The translations under genes and the position numbers were made by a program. The notes beneath the pieces are model-generated. The model was not told where the DNA came from, ran no database searches, and saw only the letters and a program-made list of their open reading frames with translations. Below are positions 1-13,382 of a stretch of DNA of 64,000 bases, piece after piece (position 1 is the first letter of the stretch; every line of letters starts with the position of its first letter). Source of the stretch: Leucaena leucocephala (taxonomy: Eukaryota; Streptophyta; Magnoliopsida; Fabales; Fabaceae); NCBI GenBank assembly GCA_037074615.1, contig CM073562.1:13997001-14061000 (forward strand). The letters are read 5' to 3'.

Positions 1-2045
1 TATTATTGCATGTTCAGTTGAAAATAAAGATAAATAGTGATTGGATGGCATAACTTTGGTCCATTTGTTAAATATCTTCCACTACTTTTTTTTTCTCTTT
101 CCCTCTCAATAAAGTAGGTGATGAAACAAAAAAAAAACTCAACATGGTATAAAATCAATAGATCTTAATTTAAGGTTGAGTGGTTAATTAAGAGGATTTG
201 CAAACTTGCCTCATAAGTTTTCGCTCAAGTACAATATTGCCCTAAAAGTATTTTTGGGTTCAATATTACCCTAAAATTTTTAAAACATAGCAATATTGTC
301 CCACCCCTTTAAAAAACTAATGTTGACCATTAATATTTTAACGGTAAGAGGCAACACTGCTCCATTTTAACACCCTTTATAATATAAGATTAAATGTATT
401 TTATCCAAATGTAATATCACTAGATATTAATTTAAAGATAAATATTTTTAACTGTTGCATGGTCAATTAAAATTTGATAGGTGAGATAAAAATTGATTGG
501 ATGATCCTACCCATCAAAGTGTCATATAGGTATCTCTCATTTTTAAAACTCTCTACTCTTACAAAACTAAGGGCTAAAAACACTGAACAGGCCAATTCAA
601 TTTAGTTCATGAATATGCATTAAAGTTTCATAATTTAGTCATATTTAATATTTATAAGTGAATGGAATACCATTATTGTATGGTCAATTGGCATTCATAA
701 CTAGTAATGGGAATCCTCTATAATAATTATAAGATTTAATGTATTTTAGCCAGATATAATATTGTTGGATCTTAATGTAGTACTAAACATTTTCAACTAT
801 TGTGTTGCCAATTGAAAATTGAAAAGTTAGATAAAGCTTGATTGGATGATGTTACTCCACAATATGTCATATAGGTATCTTTCATTTTTGAAACTCTATA
901 CTTTTTAAAAAAATAAATGTTGAAAACGCTAAAACAACCAATTCAATTTTATCAATCCTAATTAGTTTATCAATATATAATGTAGTTCACTAATATACAT
1001 TAAAGTTCCATTATTTAGTCACATTTACTATCCATAAGTGAATAAAATACCATTATTGCTTGATCAATTGGCATTCATGACTAGTCATGGAACCTTCTAT
1101 AATATGAGGTTCAATATATTTTATCCAGATGTAATATCGCTATATCTTAATTTAGAGTTGAATATTTTCAATTGTTGCATGGTCCATTAAAAATTGATAG
1201 GTGAGATAAAAATTGATGGGATGATCCTACTCATCAATGTGTCAAATATCTCTTATTTTTTAAACTCTCTACTCTTATAAAACTAAAGGCTGAAAAATAC
1301 TGAACAGACCAATTCAATTTTCTCAATCCAATTTAGTTCATAAATATGCATTAAAGTTTCATACTTTATTCATATTTAATATTCTTAAGTGAATGAAATA
1401 CCACTATTGCATGTTCAATTGGCATTCATAAGTGGTCATGGGAATCCTCTATAATAATTATATGGTTTAATGTATTTTAGCGAGATGTAATATCACTAGA
1501 TCTTAATTTATGACTGAATATTTTCAACTGTTACATCGTCAATTGAGAAGTGAGATAAAAATTGATTGGATGATCTTACTCATCAATATGTCATATAGGT
1601 ATCTCTTATTTTTTTTAACTTTATACTTTTACAAAAATAATGGTTGAAAAACACTATATCAGCCAATTTAATTTTCTTAATCCAAATTAGTTTATGAATA
1701 TATAATTGTATGGTCAATGTGTTGATGGGTATCTCTTAGTTTTCAAACTCTCTACTTTTATAAAACTAAGGGCTGAAAAACACTGAACAAGGCAATTCAA
1801 TTTTTTGAACTCAATTTTCATGAATATGCATTAAAGTTTCATAATTTAGTCATATTTAATATCTATAAGTGAATGAAATACTATTATTGGATGGTCAATT
1901 GGAATTCATCACTGTTCATTGAATTTTTTATAATGTCAGGTTAAATGTATTTTATCTAGATATAATATTACTTAATCCTAATTTAGAATTGAATCTTTCC
2001 AATTATTGCATAGTCAATTGAAAATTGAATAGTGAGATAAGCAGT
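1..2045. repeat. Degenerate tandem array, about 355-bp unit, 5 or more copies
   Basis: A block recurs in the same orientation with the same internal order. Its landmarks are a 'TTTAATGTATTTTA'-like segment near 385, 735, 1107, 1462 and 1945; a 'GTTGCATGGTCAATT'-like segment followed by 'GATTGGATGAT' near 450, 798, 1162, 1528 and 2000; and 'CACTGAACAGGCCAATTC'-like plus 'TGCATTAAAGTTTCATA'-like segments in most units. Spacing is about 350-370 bp, except one longer interval. The first bases of the window already match the middle of a unit, so the array continues to the left. Units differ by many substitutions and short indels. About 60-355 does not fit the unit well and may be an insertion. No ORF runs through it. 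This is noncoding satellite-like DNA or a locally amplified repeat. Confidence 0.75.
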
Positions 2046-4990
2046 AATTATATTATCATCCTTATTATTATTAATGCTAAGGAGTGGAGTATAACACGTG
2101 GAACTCGAAGACTTCGAGATCTACTGTTATGGAGAAATTATCTAATACACATAGTTTAAGTGGGAAGTACTCATGCTATCTCAACTAGTGCTCTTAAATT
2201 CGAGTCATGAATACATAATTGCTTGAAAACTTTGCTGAAGGAATTTTGTTACTCTTTTATCATACTTGATTTAAGCCCATTTAATTACAATTTAATATTA
2301 GAAATAATGAGTGATTTCATAAATCATAGCCAATAAATTGAATTAAGCTATAGTATTAAAACTCAACCGGTTATTTATACTAGTAAATCAATGAACGGTC
2401 TCTTGATTAGTTTGATCAAGTATTTTTAATATGTTGAATTATTAAGTCTACAACAACTTTATTTTAATTTTCTTAAAAAAATATTTTTTTTTAAATTTAT
2501 ACTTTAATAATTTTATTCTATTGAATTGTATATAATTTATATATAATATTTTACTTACTTGTGAATATATATTTTTTATTTAAATATTTTTATATATAAA
2601 TATTTATTTATATATTTTAATTAAATTATATTATTTTAATAATAATTGAATCGATCTATATTCAATTACTATTAAAGTAAATTAGTAACTTTTAAACTAT
2701 TATTTTGATTAATTAAATGATCAATCTAATTTTTAATACCTTTATTTTCTTCATATAATGTCTTAATGTGGGGGCGTGTCCCTAAGTCTTATGTATTATG
2801 GGAAAATTGAAGTTGAGAATAATTCTAAAACTATCATTTTACTTTAAAATGTTGAATTTTTCTATTTAATAATTTAGTCCATGTCGGTGAAAGGATTGGA
2901 ACTTACAGCACAAATTATATTCTGTACTGAAATTTGGATTAGGTCACCAAGTAGAATTATTATTAAAAGGAAATTAAAAGACACTTAATCCAGGATAAGG
3001 TCAAAACTTATAATTATTTTTTTATTATTGAGAGAAGAAAAAAAAAAAGAGTACTCGAACTGCAAACAGTGTGTCTAGTACTTTCGAATATTTTGGAATT
3101 GTTGACATATCCTACATATTGTACGGATTATAGGTTTTATTACTGAGGCAACATTTTGAGTATCTGTGATAAAAATTTATTTATTTATTTATTTAATTAT
3201 TAAGACTTTTTGAACTTAGGACCTATTCATAATTCATAATTTATTTATTTATTTCCTTGAAGACCAAACTGGAAAGATAATGAATTCTATATTTGGGACG
3301 TACGATCCATTTAGTGATTAATAAAAAAGTGTAAGAAAATGTACTTTCTATTTTTTTTTACAATCAGAGCTGTTGGTCAATGCTCTTTATCAACTTTCTT
3401 CTTTCTCTTCATTTTCATGTGCGTACGTTTATTATATTTGAGTTATTTGATTTTTCAGTTTTGCCAGACGCCAATTTATTTCAACAGAAAGATATTTTCA
3501 AGTTATTTTTATTGGTCAAAACTAAAAAAAAAAACGCTTTGAGTCATGATACACCGACATACATACAAAAAAAAAAAACTCGTCGGTGAGCTCGAGCTGG
3601 TTTTAAAACGAGTTGCATAGATCTATTTTTTTTTTAATTTAAATATTATTTTAAATATTTCTATCATCAAATATTAATAAAAATAATTATTTATTTATTA
3701 AGATATATTGATATATTATAATTAAGTAGTATTATATTAATATTTATTTAGATTTATAGTTATAAAATTTAAATTTTTTTATAAAAAATAATAATTTTTA
3801 AGAGTATAATATTAATAATTTTTTATTATATAAATATAATATTAGATTTTTTTATTAATATTTTAAAATTTTAAAAATAATTTTTTAAAAATATTAAAAA
3901 AAACCCGACAACTCACCACTAAAAGAGGCAGTTGGGTTAGCGTTTTGCCAGCAATTTACCCCATATTTACGCCCTAATGACATCTACAATTGTTCGACCT
4001 TTATAATTAAAATATAAAAAATAGTTATATAAAACTCTAAAAAATAATATTTAAATAAATTAAAATATATTAATATATAAATAAATATATTATTGATAGA
4101 TAAATCACGTATAATTTAATAAAACAATAAAAAAATAAACATGACAGGCTACTAGTTTTCTTTCTTTTTATTTTCTCTCTCTTTATTTTACTCAAAATGA
4201 TTTTGTTTTAGGTTCAATAAAAAAGAAAAATATAAAATTAAATTCAATAAATTTATTTAAAATTTTAATCAAACTAATATATAGATCAATATACTGATTT
4301 ACTAGTCTGATGAGCTATTTGAGTTGGGTTTCAATACCATAAACTACAAATTATACAAAAATGTTATAGAGACCCTTCATTCCTTTAAAATTTAATTGAA
4401 ATTATGACTGGGTGGATATATTTTATTTTAAATATTATAAGTGAGTCATCTTAATTTTTTTTTAAAGTAAGTTCAAATCACAACGGTGACTAAGTACTTA
4501 CTAAACGTCATTATTATCAGAAGACGCTGACATAAGTACTTTAGTTTGTGTCTGTTACCCTGAAAAAATTAAAATTCAAACCTAAAAATATCTAGCTATA
4601 TAAAATGACAAAGGAATATAAAATTAATTAATTAATTGTTACCATGGTACAATTTAATTAATGATGGAAAATGAGATGCTGCATATTTTTGTTTATGAAG
4701 GTGGTCCTAGGCCTAATGGAAGCCAGTTATGCATGTTGTACCATAAGAAGGAAAAATTAATTTGATAATGCTATAATAAGTTTGATTAATTAATTGATTA
4801 ATTAATTAATTAACATATTTTTAACATGATAAGCAGAAACCCGCAGCCTAAAATTACCAGAAGTTACGGGGCCTTTATTTATGTTGTTGGTCCCTAACTT
4901 CATGATGTTGAATCCAACAGTGAACTTTCTGCTGGTTGGTCACATTTCATGAGCTTTCTTCATAAAAGCAAAAACAGTCACATATAATTT
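2046..4990. other. Intergenic AT-rich DNA, no gene recognised
   Basis: Very AT-rich with long A and T runs and TTTA/ATTT stretches. The two overlapping short ORFs near 3340-3590 are low-complexity (Phe/Leu/Lys-rich) and have no recognisable domain. No splice-consistent conserved protein could be assembled on either strand. Confidence 0.5.
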
Positions 4991-4999
4991 AATTATGTA

Positions 5000-5191
5000 A
5001 AATTAATGAGATTTAGTTTGAGTGATAAGTAGTTCAGTATCTTTTAAGTAAGATACTGAGTTTGAGTTTTGGCGTATACAGAAAACTCTATTGGGAGACT
5101 CACCCACCATAGTTAGGTACGCGACACGGGTCAGATCCAAATATAATTAGGGTAAAGTCCCGGTGAACCGGATAGGTAATAAAAAAAATTA
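5000..5191 (+). mobile_element. SINE-like insertion with 9-bp target-site duplication
   Basis: The roughly 190-bp body is flanked by identical copies of AATTATGTA at 4991-4999 and 5192-5200. It starts with a region resembling Pol III internal promoter boxes (a 'TAGTTTGAGTGATAAG'-like segment, then 'GAGTTTGAGTTTTGG' as a degenerate B box). It is locally GC-richer than its surroundings (5090-5170) and ends in an A-rich tail. Together these fit a tRNA-derived SINE inserted in + orientation. No other copy of this type was found in the window, so the family is not named. Confidence 0.6.
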
Positions 5192-5239
5192 AATTATGTA
5201 GATTAAAAGACTATTAAAATTATTTAAAAATAATAAATA

Positions 5240-5262
5240 TTATATATATATATATATATATT
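5240..5262. repeat. (TA)n microsatellite
   Basis: Uninterrupted TA dinucleotide run of about 11 units. Confidence 0.9.
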
Positions 5263-5780
5263 TAAATATAGCACCTCTTAAGCTTTGGATATTAGAAGTA
5301 TTTACTGTTGTACATCAATATTTTTTTATTTAAATTTTTATTTAATTGTGTTATCAGTTGCACATTTATTTAAATAACTGTTGACTTTAAAATTGAGCCC
5401 ACCATATTTTTAGATTTGACATTCGGTTTAACTTTTAAAATTTTGTTGATTGCTCATATAACTATTCTCCAATTGATTACAATCTTATTTAATATATGGT
5501 TAAATATTAAATATAAGTATACTTTTAATAAAAATTTAAAAATTAATTCGTTAGATTATAAAAAACTAACCATTTTTTCTATACTCACATAATAACTTTT
5601 AAAATATTGAATATAAAACATGAGACGTAGAGTAATTATTTATAACAAAAATTAGGACAACTAGTTGCTGTTGTTCGCAAGTTTCTCTCTAAATCTGGAT
5701 TGTTAGTGGGGCCATTCTTTTGAAAATGAAATTATTATTACCTTCTTAATTTTTGAGTATTTAAGTTAATGTCTGGAGAT

Positions 5781-5899
5781 AATAGACATTTTATTTTGCT
5801 CGATATTAATATCACTTTGAAAGAATAAAAGCTTCACCCTATTTTTAGAACATGGATAAACCCAACATTTTTATAAAATTTTTTATAATAAAAAAAAAG
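5781..5899 (+). mobile_element. SINE 3'-end fragment (same family as 46731-47002)
   Basis: It shares, in order, the conserved 3' part of the full-length copy at 46731-47002: a 'CTCGATATTAATATCAC' segment, a purine-rich stretch, 'ACCCTATTTTTAGAACATGG', 'ATAAACCCAACA', T-rich/A-rich sequence and a poly(A) tail. The tRNA-like 5' half is not evident. The short ORF overlapping it (5852-6097) is a by-product of this sequence. Confidence 0.55.
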
Positions 5900-8800
5900 A
5901 AATTATTATTGCCTCTTCTCAAAAGCCTAAACCTTCCCTTTCTACATTTCTTTTTATCACTTTACCCTTCAAAGAGCAAAGCCTGCTTCAACGGCAAGTT
6001 ACCAGAGACACTGATTATTCTAAGCATGCTTCACTTAAAAATTAACACTTTTGTTTTGGCTTGTCCTAAGTCTAAAGCAGAGGATATTATAGAATAAGGA
6101 TTATTAATTTTTTATATAACATAGGGGATGTGCCCTTTTGTCTATGAAAAATGAAGCACACCTTCCTCTTTAGATTGATGGATATATTGGTTCTAATTTG
6201 TGGTGACTTCAAAAACCAACCACCCCCACAAAGAAAAATAATCACTTTTCGTATTCAAACTAAAGACTTGAATCGGAAGATCAAACCTTAAACTTTTTGG
6301 CTTGACATACAGAGCTGGTGAGGCTTGAGCCTTGACCACCTTCACAGGTGATTTTAGATTTTGGCCACTTTGGAAGAAGATTGATCGTGTTGAAGAAAGG
6401 GGAAGGAATTTTTTTTATTGTGAGGAGGGTATTTGTGTCTTTTTCATGTTAATTTAATGAAATATAAATAATATATTTGATTATCATATTGTTAAATATT
6501 ATAACAAACAAATCCATATAATCTCCATTACTCCTCTCCTATTCTACTAATCAAATCCGGGTAAATGATTTATAAATAAAATTAGAAAAGTACATTATAT
6601 TTTCACTAATTTTACGAATTAAATAGATTATTATTACACTTTAGAAGAATAGTCTCAAATTATTTGTGTTAGGGAATATACTCTACCAAAAAAATAGACG
6701 TCATTATTGTGTATATAATGAGCGTACTAAGTTAGTACAATATTGGTTTATCAAAATATATATGATCGGAGGTAATTGACAATTAGAGCCAAATAGCAGA
6801 GAATTCACTCTATAGGAGAAATTAACAGATTTTGTCGCCAATGGAAGGTGACTGAATAAGAGAGAATACGATTGCATTGCACATTAAATTGGAGGACACT
6901 GTGTATTTATTGAGGCTCACTCACCAACAAGAGTTCAGTGTCACAAATGGCCCCTGTTATCATAGCTCTAGATTTTAGCTTGCTTTGGGGAATCAATAAT
7001 GGAGTATAGATGCTGAGAAGATTTGACCACAAGGGAAACCTTTTGATTCTCATGAGATTAATTAATCAACTTTATCATAACTACCAACCAAACAGTTTAA
7101 AGAAATAATAATAATAAAGTAGCAAGCAAATGCTAAAGTAGAGTAAAGAAAATCTGCAATAAAAAAGCGCACCAAGATGATGAATATCTAAATGCCTCTC
7201 TTTTGTATATTCCAGCATTTTCTGACATCTTGACCTGATTATTTATTTCACTTTCTAAAATGTGTGAAGGGGTCTTGAAACTTTCATGCAGGTGGATTGT
7301 TAACTTGAAATGGAATGAATGCCTTGCCCAGTTTTTCAGTTTTGCAGGCCAAAGAGAAAAGCAAGTCAAGGAAGAACTCAATTATCATAGGTTATATATA
7401 TATATATATATATAGCTGCTTTTGGGTCCAGTGAGAATTAATAGCAGAGTGGATTTCCAAAGAAAAAGAAAAAGACCTTACGATTAACAATGTCTCTTCT
7501 CTGACAGATGTTTCATCTTGCAGGCAGAATCACATAAAAGTTCTGTGTTTCTTCTGCCTTCCATTTTCTGCTTTCTTTATGAACAAGTTCAGTCGCATTC
7601 AATCTTTGTCTTGGCTTAAGAAAAAGAAAAAAGTTTGTTTCTGTAAGAGACCAAAAATGAGAAAACAATGCAACAGAATGGGCTAGTTGTTACAAACTCA
7701 AAGTTGGGCCTTTTGAGAAAATTCCTTCAAATCTCGGGCATTTATTTATTACAAAAACCTAATGAGACCAAACAAAATTTACTCAAGTTATGTCAAAAAT
7801 ATTTACTCAAGTTTGACAGCAACCCAAATGGATTTTTTTGCAGGAATAGATATTAACTTTCTGATGTTTATTGGTGAACCTAATTTCTTTTTAAAAATTT
7901 TTGTATAAAAAAAAATAACTTTCAGAAATATGAGATAATTATAAACCTACCAGGCCAAGGGACGAGTATCTGGTGATGAAAACCAGAACTGGATCTTAGA
8001 TTAAGAAGGCAAGTGGATAATCACTCTATACTCTTTGCAATGATTCTCTCTCTACTTTTTCCTCAGAATTCAGATAGTGCTTTTAAAAAAAATTATAAAT
8101 TTATTTCTTATTTACACAGTGATCACGAGAAGTGCCTGTGTTGAGGCTGGCTAAACAAAAAGTGTGTTGAGTAGTAGTACATGAGTCAGCCCAACACAGC
8201 TGTGTTTTTTGGTATTAATTAAAAAGTTTAGTTGAATTGACAAGCTCAAAAAATATTTACAAAAATACTTATAGATTCCACACTAATAAACATATCAACA
8301 ATATGATTTAAACCCATAACTTTATGAGTTATAAACTAATTCTTTATTAACTATACTAATATTTATTGTAACATTTATTAACCAGTGCTTTAGGAATACA
8401 GAGATCACGTTATAATTTGATATGATTTGGTTTAGGATAGCTCATTTCTTGTTTTGACTTTTTGATTTTGCTTCCTGCTGCTCTCATTAAGGATTGAGTA
8501 TTAATTAAAATGAGTGGAGAAAGGAATTGAATGGAATGCGTCTAGGCCAATAACTTTATAATCTAGTAGTATAAACACTACCCTAAAAATAAGAAGTTAC
8601 AAGTTTCATTCTAACCTTAAACTATTAGTGCCTTCCCATTTAAATAAAAAAACATGTCTGGCAAAACTCCAATTATAGTTTTACACAGCTTGAGCATAAT
8701 CAACTTCAATTTTCAGCATGGGGAAACTTGTTTACACTCATAATCTTACCTACTTCCAACAGGTCTGCATCTTCACACTCCAATTAACAATTAATTTTTC

Positions 8801-9495
8801 TGCCAATAGTGATAAAATTAATTCTTAATTAACTTGATCTATTTATATTACTTTAATCTGTTCATATTACGCACCAAGTCTACTAAAGAATCCTGCTCAT
8901 AAAAGTTGGCAGCCTCTGACCTATACAAGCTTAGAAGATTCTGAACTTGGTCCAACAGAAATGCTAACTTGTAAGGCAATATTAGCTTCAAACTCTTTAT
9001 TGCTGTAAGTGAAAAAGAAATCAACCTCCAACAACTGGAATCTTGTCTTTTTTCCTTTATACTCTGTCACATTCATGATATCAAAGTCTCATTATGTTTA
9101 ACCCCAAATGTATATAGAGGAAGCATAAAGGCAAACCAATGATGCTGACTAGTAAAATAGTATTAGTGAATCATGACAACATTCAAACACATTCCATTCT
9201 TTAAGGGAGGAAGTTTTCCAAAAATAAAACCAGGTTGTTTTATGTTTACCTTATTCTGCAAAGACTAGAAAAAACTTCCTTTTGTCAAATATCACTCAGA
9301 CAAAGATAAGGAAAGAATAAACATGTAAATCTATGCAGAAAACAGTGTTTAGTTTTCTTTTTTGATACAGTACATAAGGGCTATGAACATAGCACCATCA
9401 ACAAATGGAATTTTCTATACATCACCTGACTGCAGACATGAGAACAAAGCAGAAAAAAGGAAGGATTTTGATGATAATACCATACAATTCACAAC
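5900..9495. other. Intergenic region downstream of the RING ligase gene
   Basis: No conserved protein or RNA gene was recognised. It includes a (TA)n run at about 7391-7414 and mixed AT-rich sequence. The region just left of 9496 is expected to hold the 3' UTR of the minus-strand RING gene. Two segments (about 8225-8345 and 8540-8645) look loosely SINE-like, with B-box-like motifs and A/T tails, but no target-site duplication was seen, so they are not called separately. Confidence 0.45.
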
Positions 9496-12013
9496 TTACC
9501 ATCTAAGATCCCAATGATCACCATTTTTTATCTTAATTTCTATAAGTTCCTTGATAGATTGACGACATATTGGGCATTTATTCGATTGAAGCCACAACGC
9601 CTGTGCGCAGTCACTGCACATGCACTGGAAAATACAACAGGTGTGTACTATAATCAGAACAATCATATGGGAAATGAAATCATTGCAATATATATTGTTC
9701 TGTTCTATCAGTTTTTATACCACATACATGATCTGAAAACATGCAAAGAGCTGACAGCTTTGAAACCATATAGAAATGGAAGATCACATGAGTGGAAGAA
9801 AAGATAAATATAGATACAAGAATCATGAAACAGCCAACTCCCCCTTGTACCAAATACAGATATAGTGAAATTGCCACAGATGGCTGTCCATTATCCATGA
9901 TTATGACAAAACCATCTTCCCAAAGCAGTAGACCTTATCCAGTACAAGTGCTTAGACCATAAAAAATAAAATGCACTTATTGCTTGACAATTAAATATCA
10001 ACCCTCTACATAAGAAGATTTTATATGAAATCTTACCAAGTGTCGACATGGTAATACAGCTGTGTCCTTTGGTTCAGTCATGCATATTACGCACTCCTTC
10101 CCAGAATCATTGTCATCAAAATCAGCTGCTGCTGAGCCTCCCATTCCATATAACTCTCTTAACTCATAACGGACCCCATCAATCCACAGAATCTGCCTGT
10201 CTACTTTTACTTGTAAAGGACCATCGCCATTGCCTTTTTCTACGATGGCTTGAGTAATCTGCATGCAAGGAGAAAAATCTAGCATGGAAGTGCCAAGATT
10301 TTCTTCTGCCGATGAAGTTATCAAACATGTTTCAGCACATATCACAAGGGGGAAGACATCATCTCCAAGTGAGAGTTTTGACAGATCATCCAACTCGAAA
10401 AACCCTTTGTCAATGCCTGTTCCTGAAGGCTGACAAAATTTCTGGCCTATTCCTTTCTGAAAAGGGATTCTTATTGGGTCAAATACATTGGGAAACAATG
10501 GTACAAACCTACATTTTTCCTCCTCCTTTGCAAAGTAGATTATAGTAATGCTGCCAATCAGAAATACAAGGAGTACCAATCTTAGACATGAAGGAGTATT
10601 CAACTATAGTAATCCGGCTAACAAAATCTTTTTATTTTTAGGTTCATTCCATAAGCATCATGCAAATCAAAGTTACTTTATCAAGTTGAAGCTCACCTGC
10701 ATGACTGGCATGTCTAAAGTCCTTAATTTAACAGTTGATATCTTGTTCTAAACAATCTTTTTGATGATTTAGATTTAGATATTTTACACGAGTGTAATGG
10801 ATCCCACCCTCTACACCACCACATTTTCCAGCAATATGCAGGAAGATATATTAACTATGATTTCATGATTCAAGATAAGCATTAAAGGCATAGGTGATAG
10901 ATTGATAGTTGCAGTAGCTAGAAATTTGCAAATTATTCCGACTCTTAAATGACTAACACACACATTGAATTTCCTTTCTTCCAAGGATAGAATCTCTGCA
11001 GTTCATTGTAGGTGGAAAAATTATCAATAGTGGGTATATTAAACTGATATAAATGTGAAGGAAAAGAAAAGAAGAATTTCCCAATAGTCAAATGAGTTTC
11101 TTGATACTCCCTCTAGTATAAGAGTAAGATAACTAACGAGATTAAGCAAATTCGTTGAGTTTGTTATTTACCATTATTATTATGTAAAAATGTATCATTT
11201 TCCCTAAAATACCCCTATTTTGTTGAGGGCACCAAAACAAATTTCCCAACTAGCTATTATTATATTTAGGATTGGAATGAGTATTATAACAGACTTCTGC
11301 ATCGAGTATCCTCAAGGAACAATAAGGTAAAAATTAGAAAAATCATTTCATGAAGCAAAAACTTCATCATTTGTATGGAAAGACAAGACATCCTCGTTAC
11401 TATCATTACTAAACGCAAAATTCATCCAAATCACCCCACCCACATACATATGAATGCATCAACAAATTAGCAGTTAAACTAATTCAAATATTCCAAAACA
11501 AAGTGATTTATCAAAGGAAGTCCTTAGTCCTAACCTCCCTTCATGTAAGGCATCGAAAACGAATGAAACCAAGCGCTGATCAGGGTAATGCTCATCTACC
11601 TCCAGCCGCAATGTATCTTTATGCACGTTCACATCGTTCCTGATCTTCTTAGCCGTTCGATGATCAACATAGGGCGGTGGCGAGATCTCCGGACCAACCG
11701 AAGGATAAATTGCAGGCCACCCATTAGCATGATTTACATAATAAGATGGGGGATACTGAAAACTAACGACCATAGAATTAGAAAAATTGGAACAATTGCT
11801 ATACACATTTGAATAACAGAAGATATGGGTCTGAGGAGGGGGAGGCACATAGTTGTTGCTTTCCAGTGCATAAGGCGTTGATGAGGAGAAATAGTAGCCT
11901 TGAGGCGGCGGCGGTGAAGGAGGAGGAGATTCTGCCGAGTAATAGAAAGGTGGTGGAAGATGTGGGCTATGGAAATAATTGCTTATTCTTCCGCTACTCG
12001 AAGAAATTCCCAT
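9496..12013 (-). CDS. RING-type E3 ubiquitin ligase, LOG2/LUL family
   Basis: Three exons on the minus strand, 11535-12013, 10037-10550 and 9496-9624 (stop TAA at 9496-9498), give 373 aa; all introns are GT-AG and frame is kept. The protein begins MGISSSSGR, so Gly2 is a likely N-myristoylation site as in this family. A Pro/Tyr-rich N-terminus follows. The central domain, from about 'TAKKIRNDVNVHKDTLRL' through the 'GQKF.QPSGTGID' motif, is the one conserved in LOG2/LUL proteins. The C-terminal C3HC4 RING starts at 'CVICMTEPKDTAVLPCRHL' and ends 'CPICRQ', split by the last intron exactly after the RING His-Leu. Known family role: membrane-associated ubiquitin ligases; Arabidopsis LOG2 acts with GDU1 in amino-acid export. 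Which LUL paralogue this is cannot be decided here, so no symbol is given. Length and exon structure look intact. Confidence 0.93.
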
Positions 12014-13382
12014 TTCAAACGGCGGAAGACACAGAGAAGAAGAGAGAGATGAGATTGAGAAGGGAAAGTTGAAAAATCAGAATTGCAAATGGCGATATGA
12101 TTGAAGAACCAGAAATTTAGTTCCAGAGAGAGTACCCAGTAAGGTAGTACTCCCTGCCACCAGGCATTCACCATATTCTTATATTTATTATAATGACAGT
12201 TCATAATTTTATATTTTATAATTCTATAATTTATAGGATTTATTTTATAGTTGTCATAATAATTTTTGTATTCAGAATTAATAATAAATTTAACATTAAG
12301 AAAATATAAGCAACTCATTTTTGAAAAATATCAATACCTTTTTTCCAATATGCACAGTTAGGCATATCAAACAAGACTTGAATATTAACAAGTTTTTATT
12401 GGACGAAAAAACGGCTTTTATAAGCAACTCAATTTTAAAAAATATCAATAACTTAAATTTCTTCTTAATGCCACATAATCTAATTTACTCTCTAAATAAG
12501 CTTTTAAGTATCAACCGTCATGAAGTCATTATTTTAGTGACTTGATCAAAACAATTAAAGACAATAATTAAAAATATAAACTAATCCAAAAAAATATTAG
12601 CAAAAATAAACTAAATATGGATTATTCTCCTTAAATTTTTGTATCTGATTAATGGACTTACATTGTTTTGATTGAAAGAAAAGAATCAAATGGATCATGT
12701 ATATAATATCAAGAGTTTCATTAATCACATTAAAAAGGAACAAAAGAACAAGAATAGTTTTGTAAAAAGCTGCATTATTCCTGTCAGCTAACTACCACAC
12801 CAAAACACGCACCATATATATTTTTTAACTCAGAAAAACAAAATCATTATCAATCATTAGGTATATGTCAATGCTAAATACCCATCATAGAATAATTAAT
12901 AAGAAACCCTAAATTAAAATTTTGGATACACCATAAATTACAGTAGTAAAAATGGACACAGGGAACCAAGAATGGTCTAGACATCAAATTTACTGTCATT
13001 GTGATAGAAGTTACATATTCAAGACCCAAATTTCTTATATTCATTCTCTGTGTGTAAATATATCCCTCCATATACAAATAAAAGGGAAAATCATTATAAA
13101 ATCTTAACGAAATAATATAATCATCAAAAAATTCTACAAAACAAGAAAGCAACATAAATTTGTTGTCATTTCCTACATTGTAACTTGTTATCATATGATG
13201 CTAACCTGTGAGATTGTTTGGTGATCACCTTCCCTTTTGGGATTTCATAGTCATTTTTTCTGTATAAAATAGGAATCAATGCTCAGCTTCTTCTGCTCAA
13301 GCATTTAAGTAGGAAACAGACATAGCCATAAGAAAGTGGGGAAAAGAATTTACAGAAACTATATATATATATATATATATAT
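12014..13382. other. Spacer between RING gene (5' side) and VTT-protein gene (3' side)
   Basis: The left part (12014 to about 12170) should contain the RING gene's 5' UTR and promoter. The right part should hold the 3' UTR of the next minus-strand gene. Otherwise AT-rich, ending in a (TA)n run at 13361-13382 immediately beside the stop codon of the VTT gene. No further gene recognised. Confidence 0.5.
13361..13382. repeat. (TA)n microsatellite touching a gene end
   Basis: About 11 AT units directly downstream (in gene sense) of the TAA stop at 13383-13385. Confidence 0.9.
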
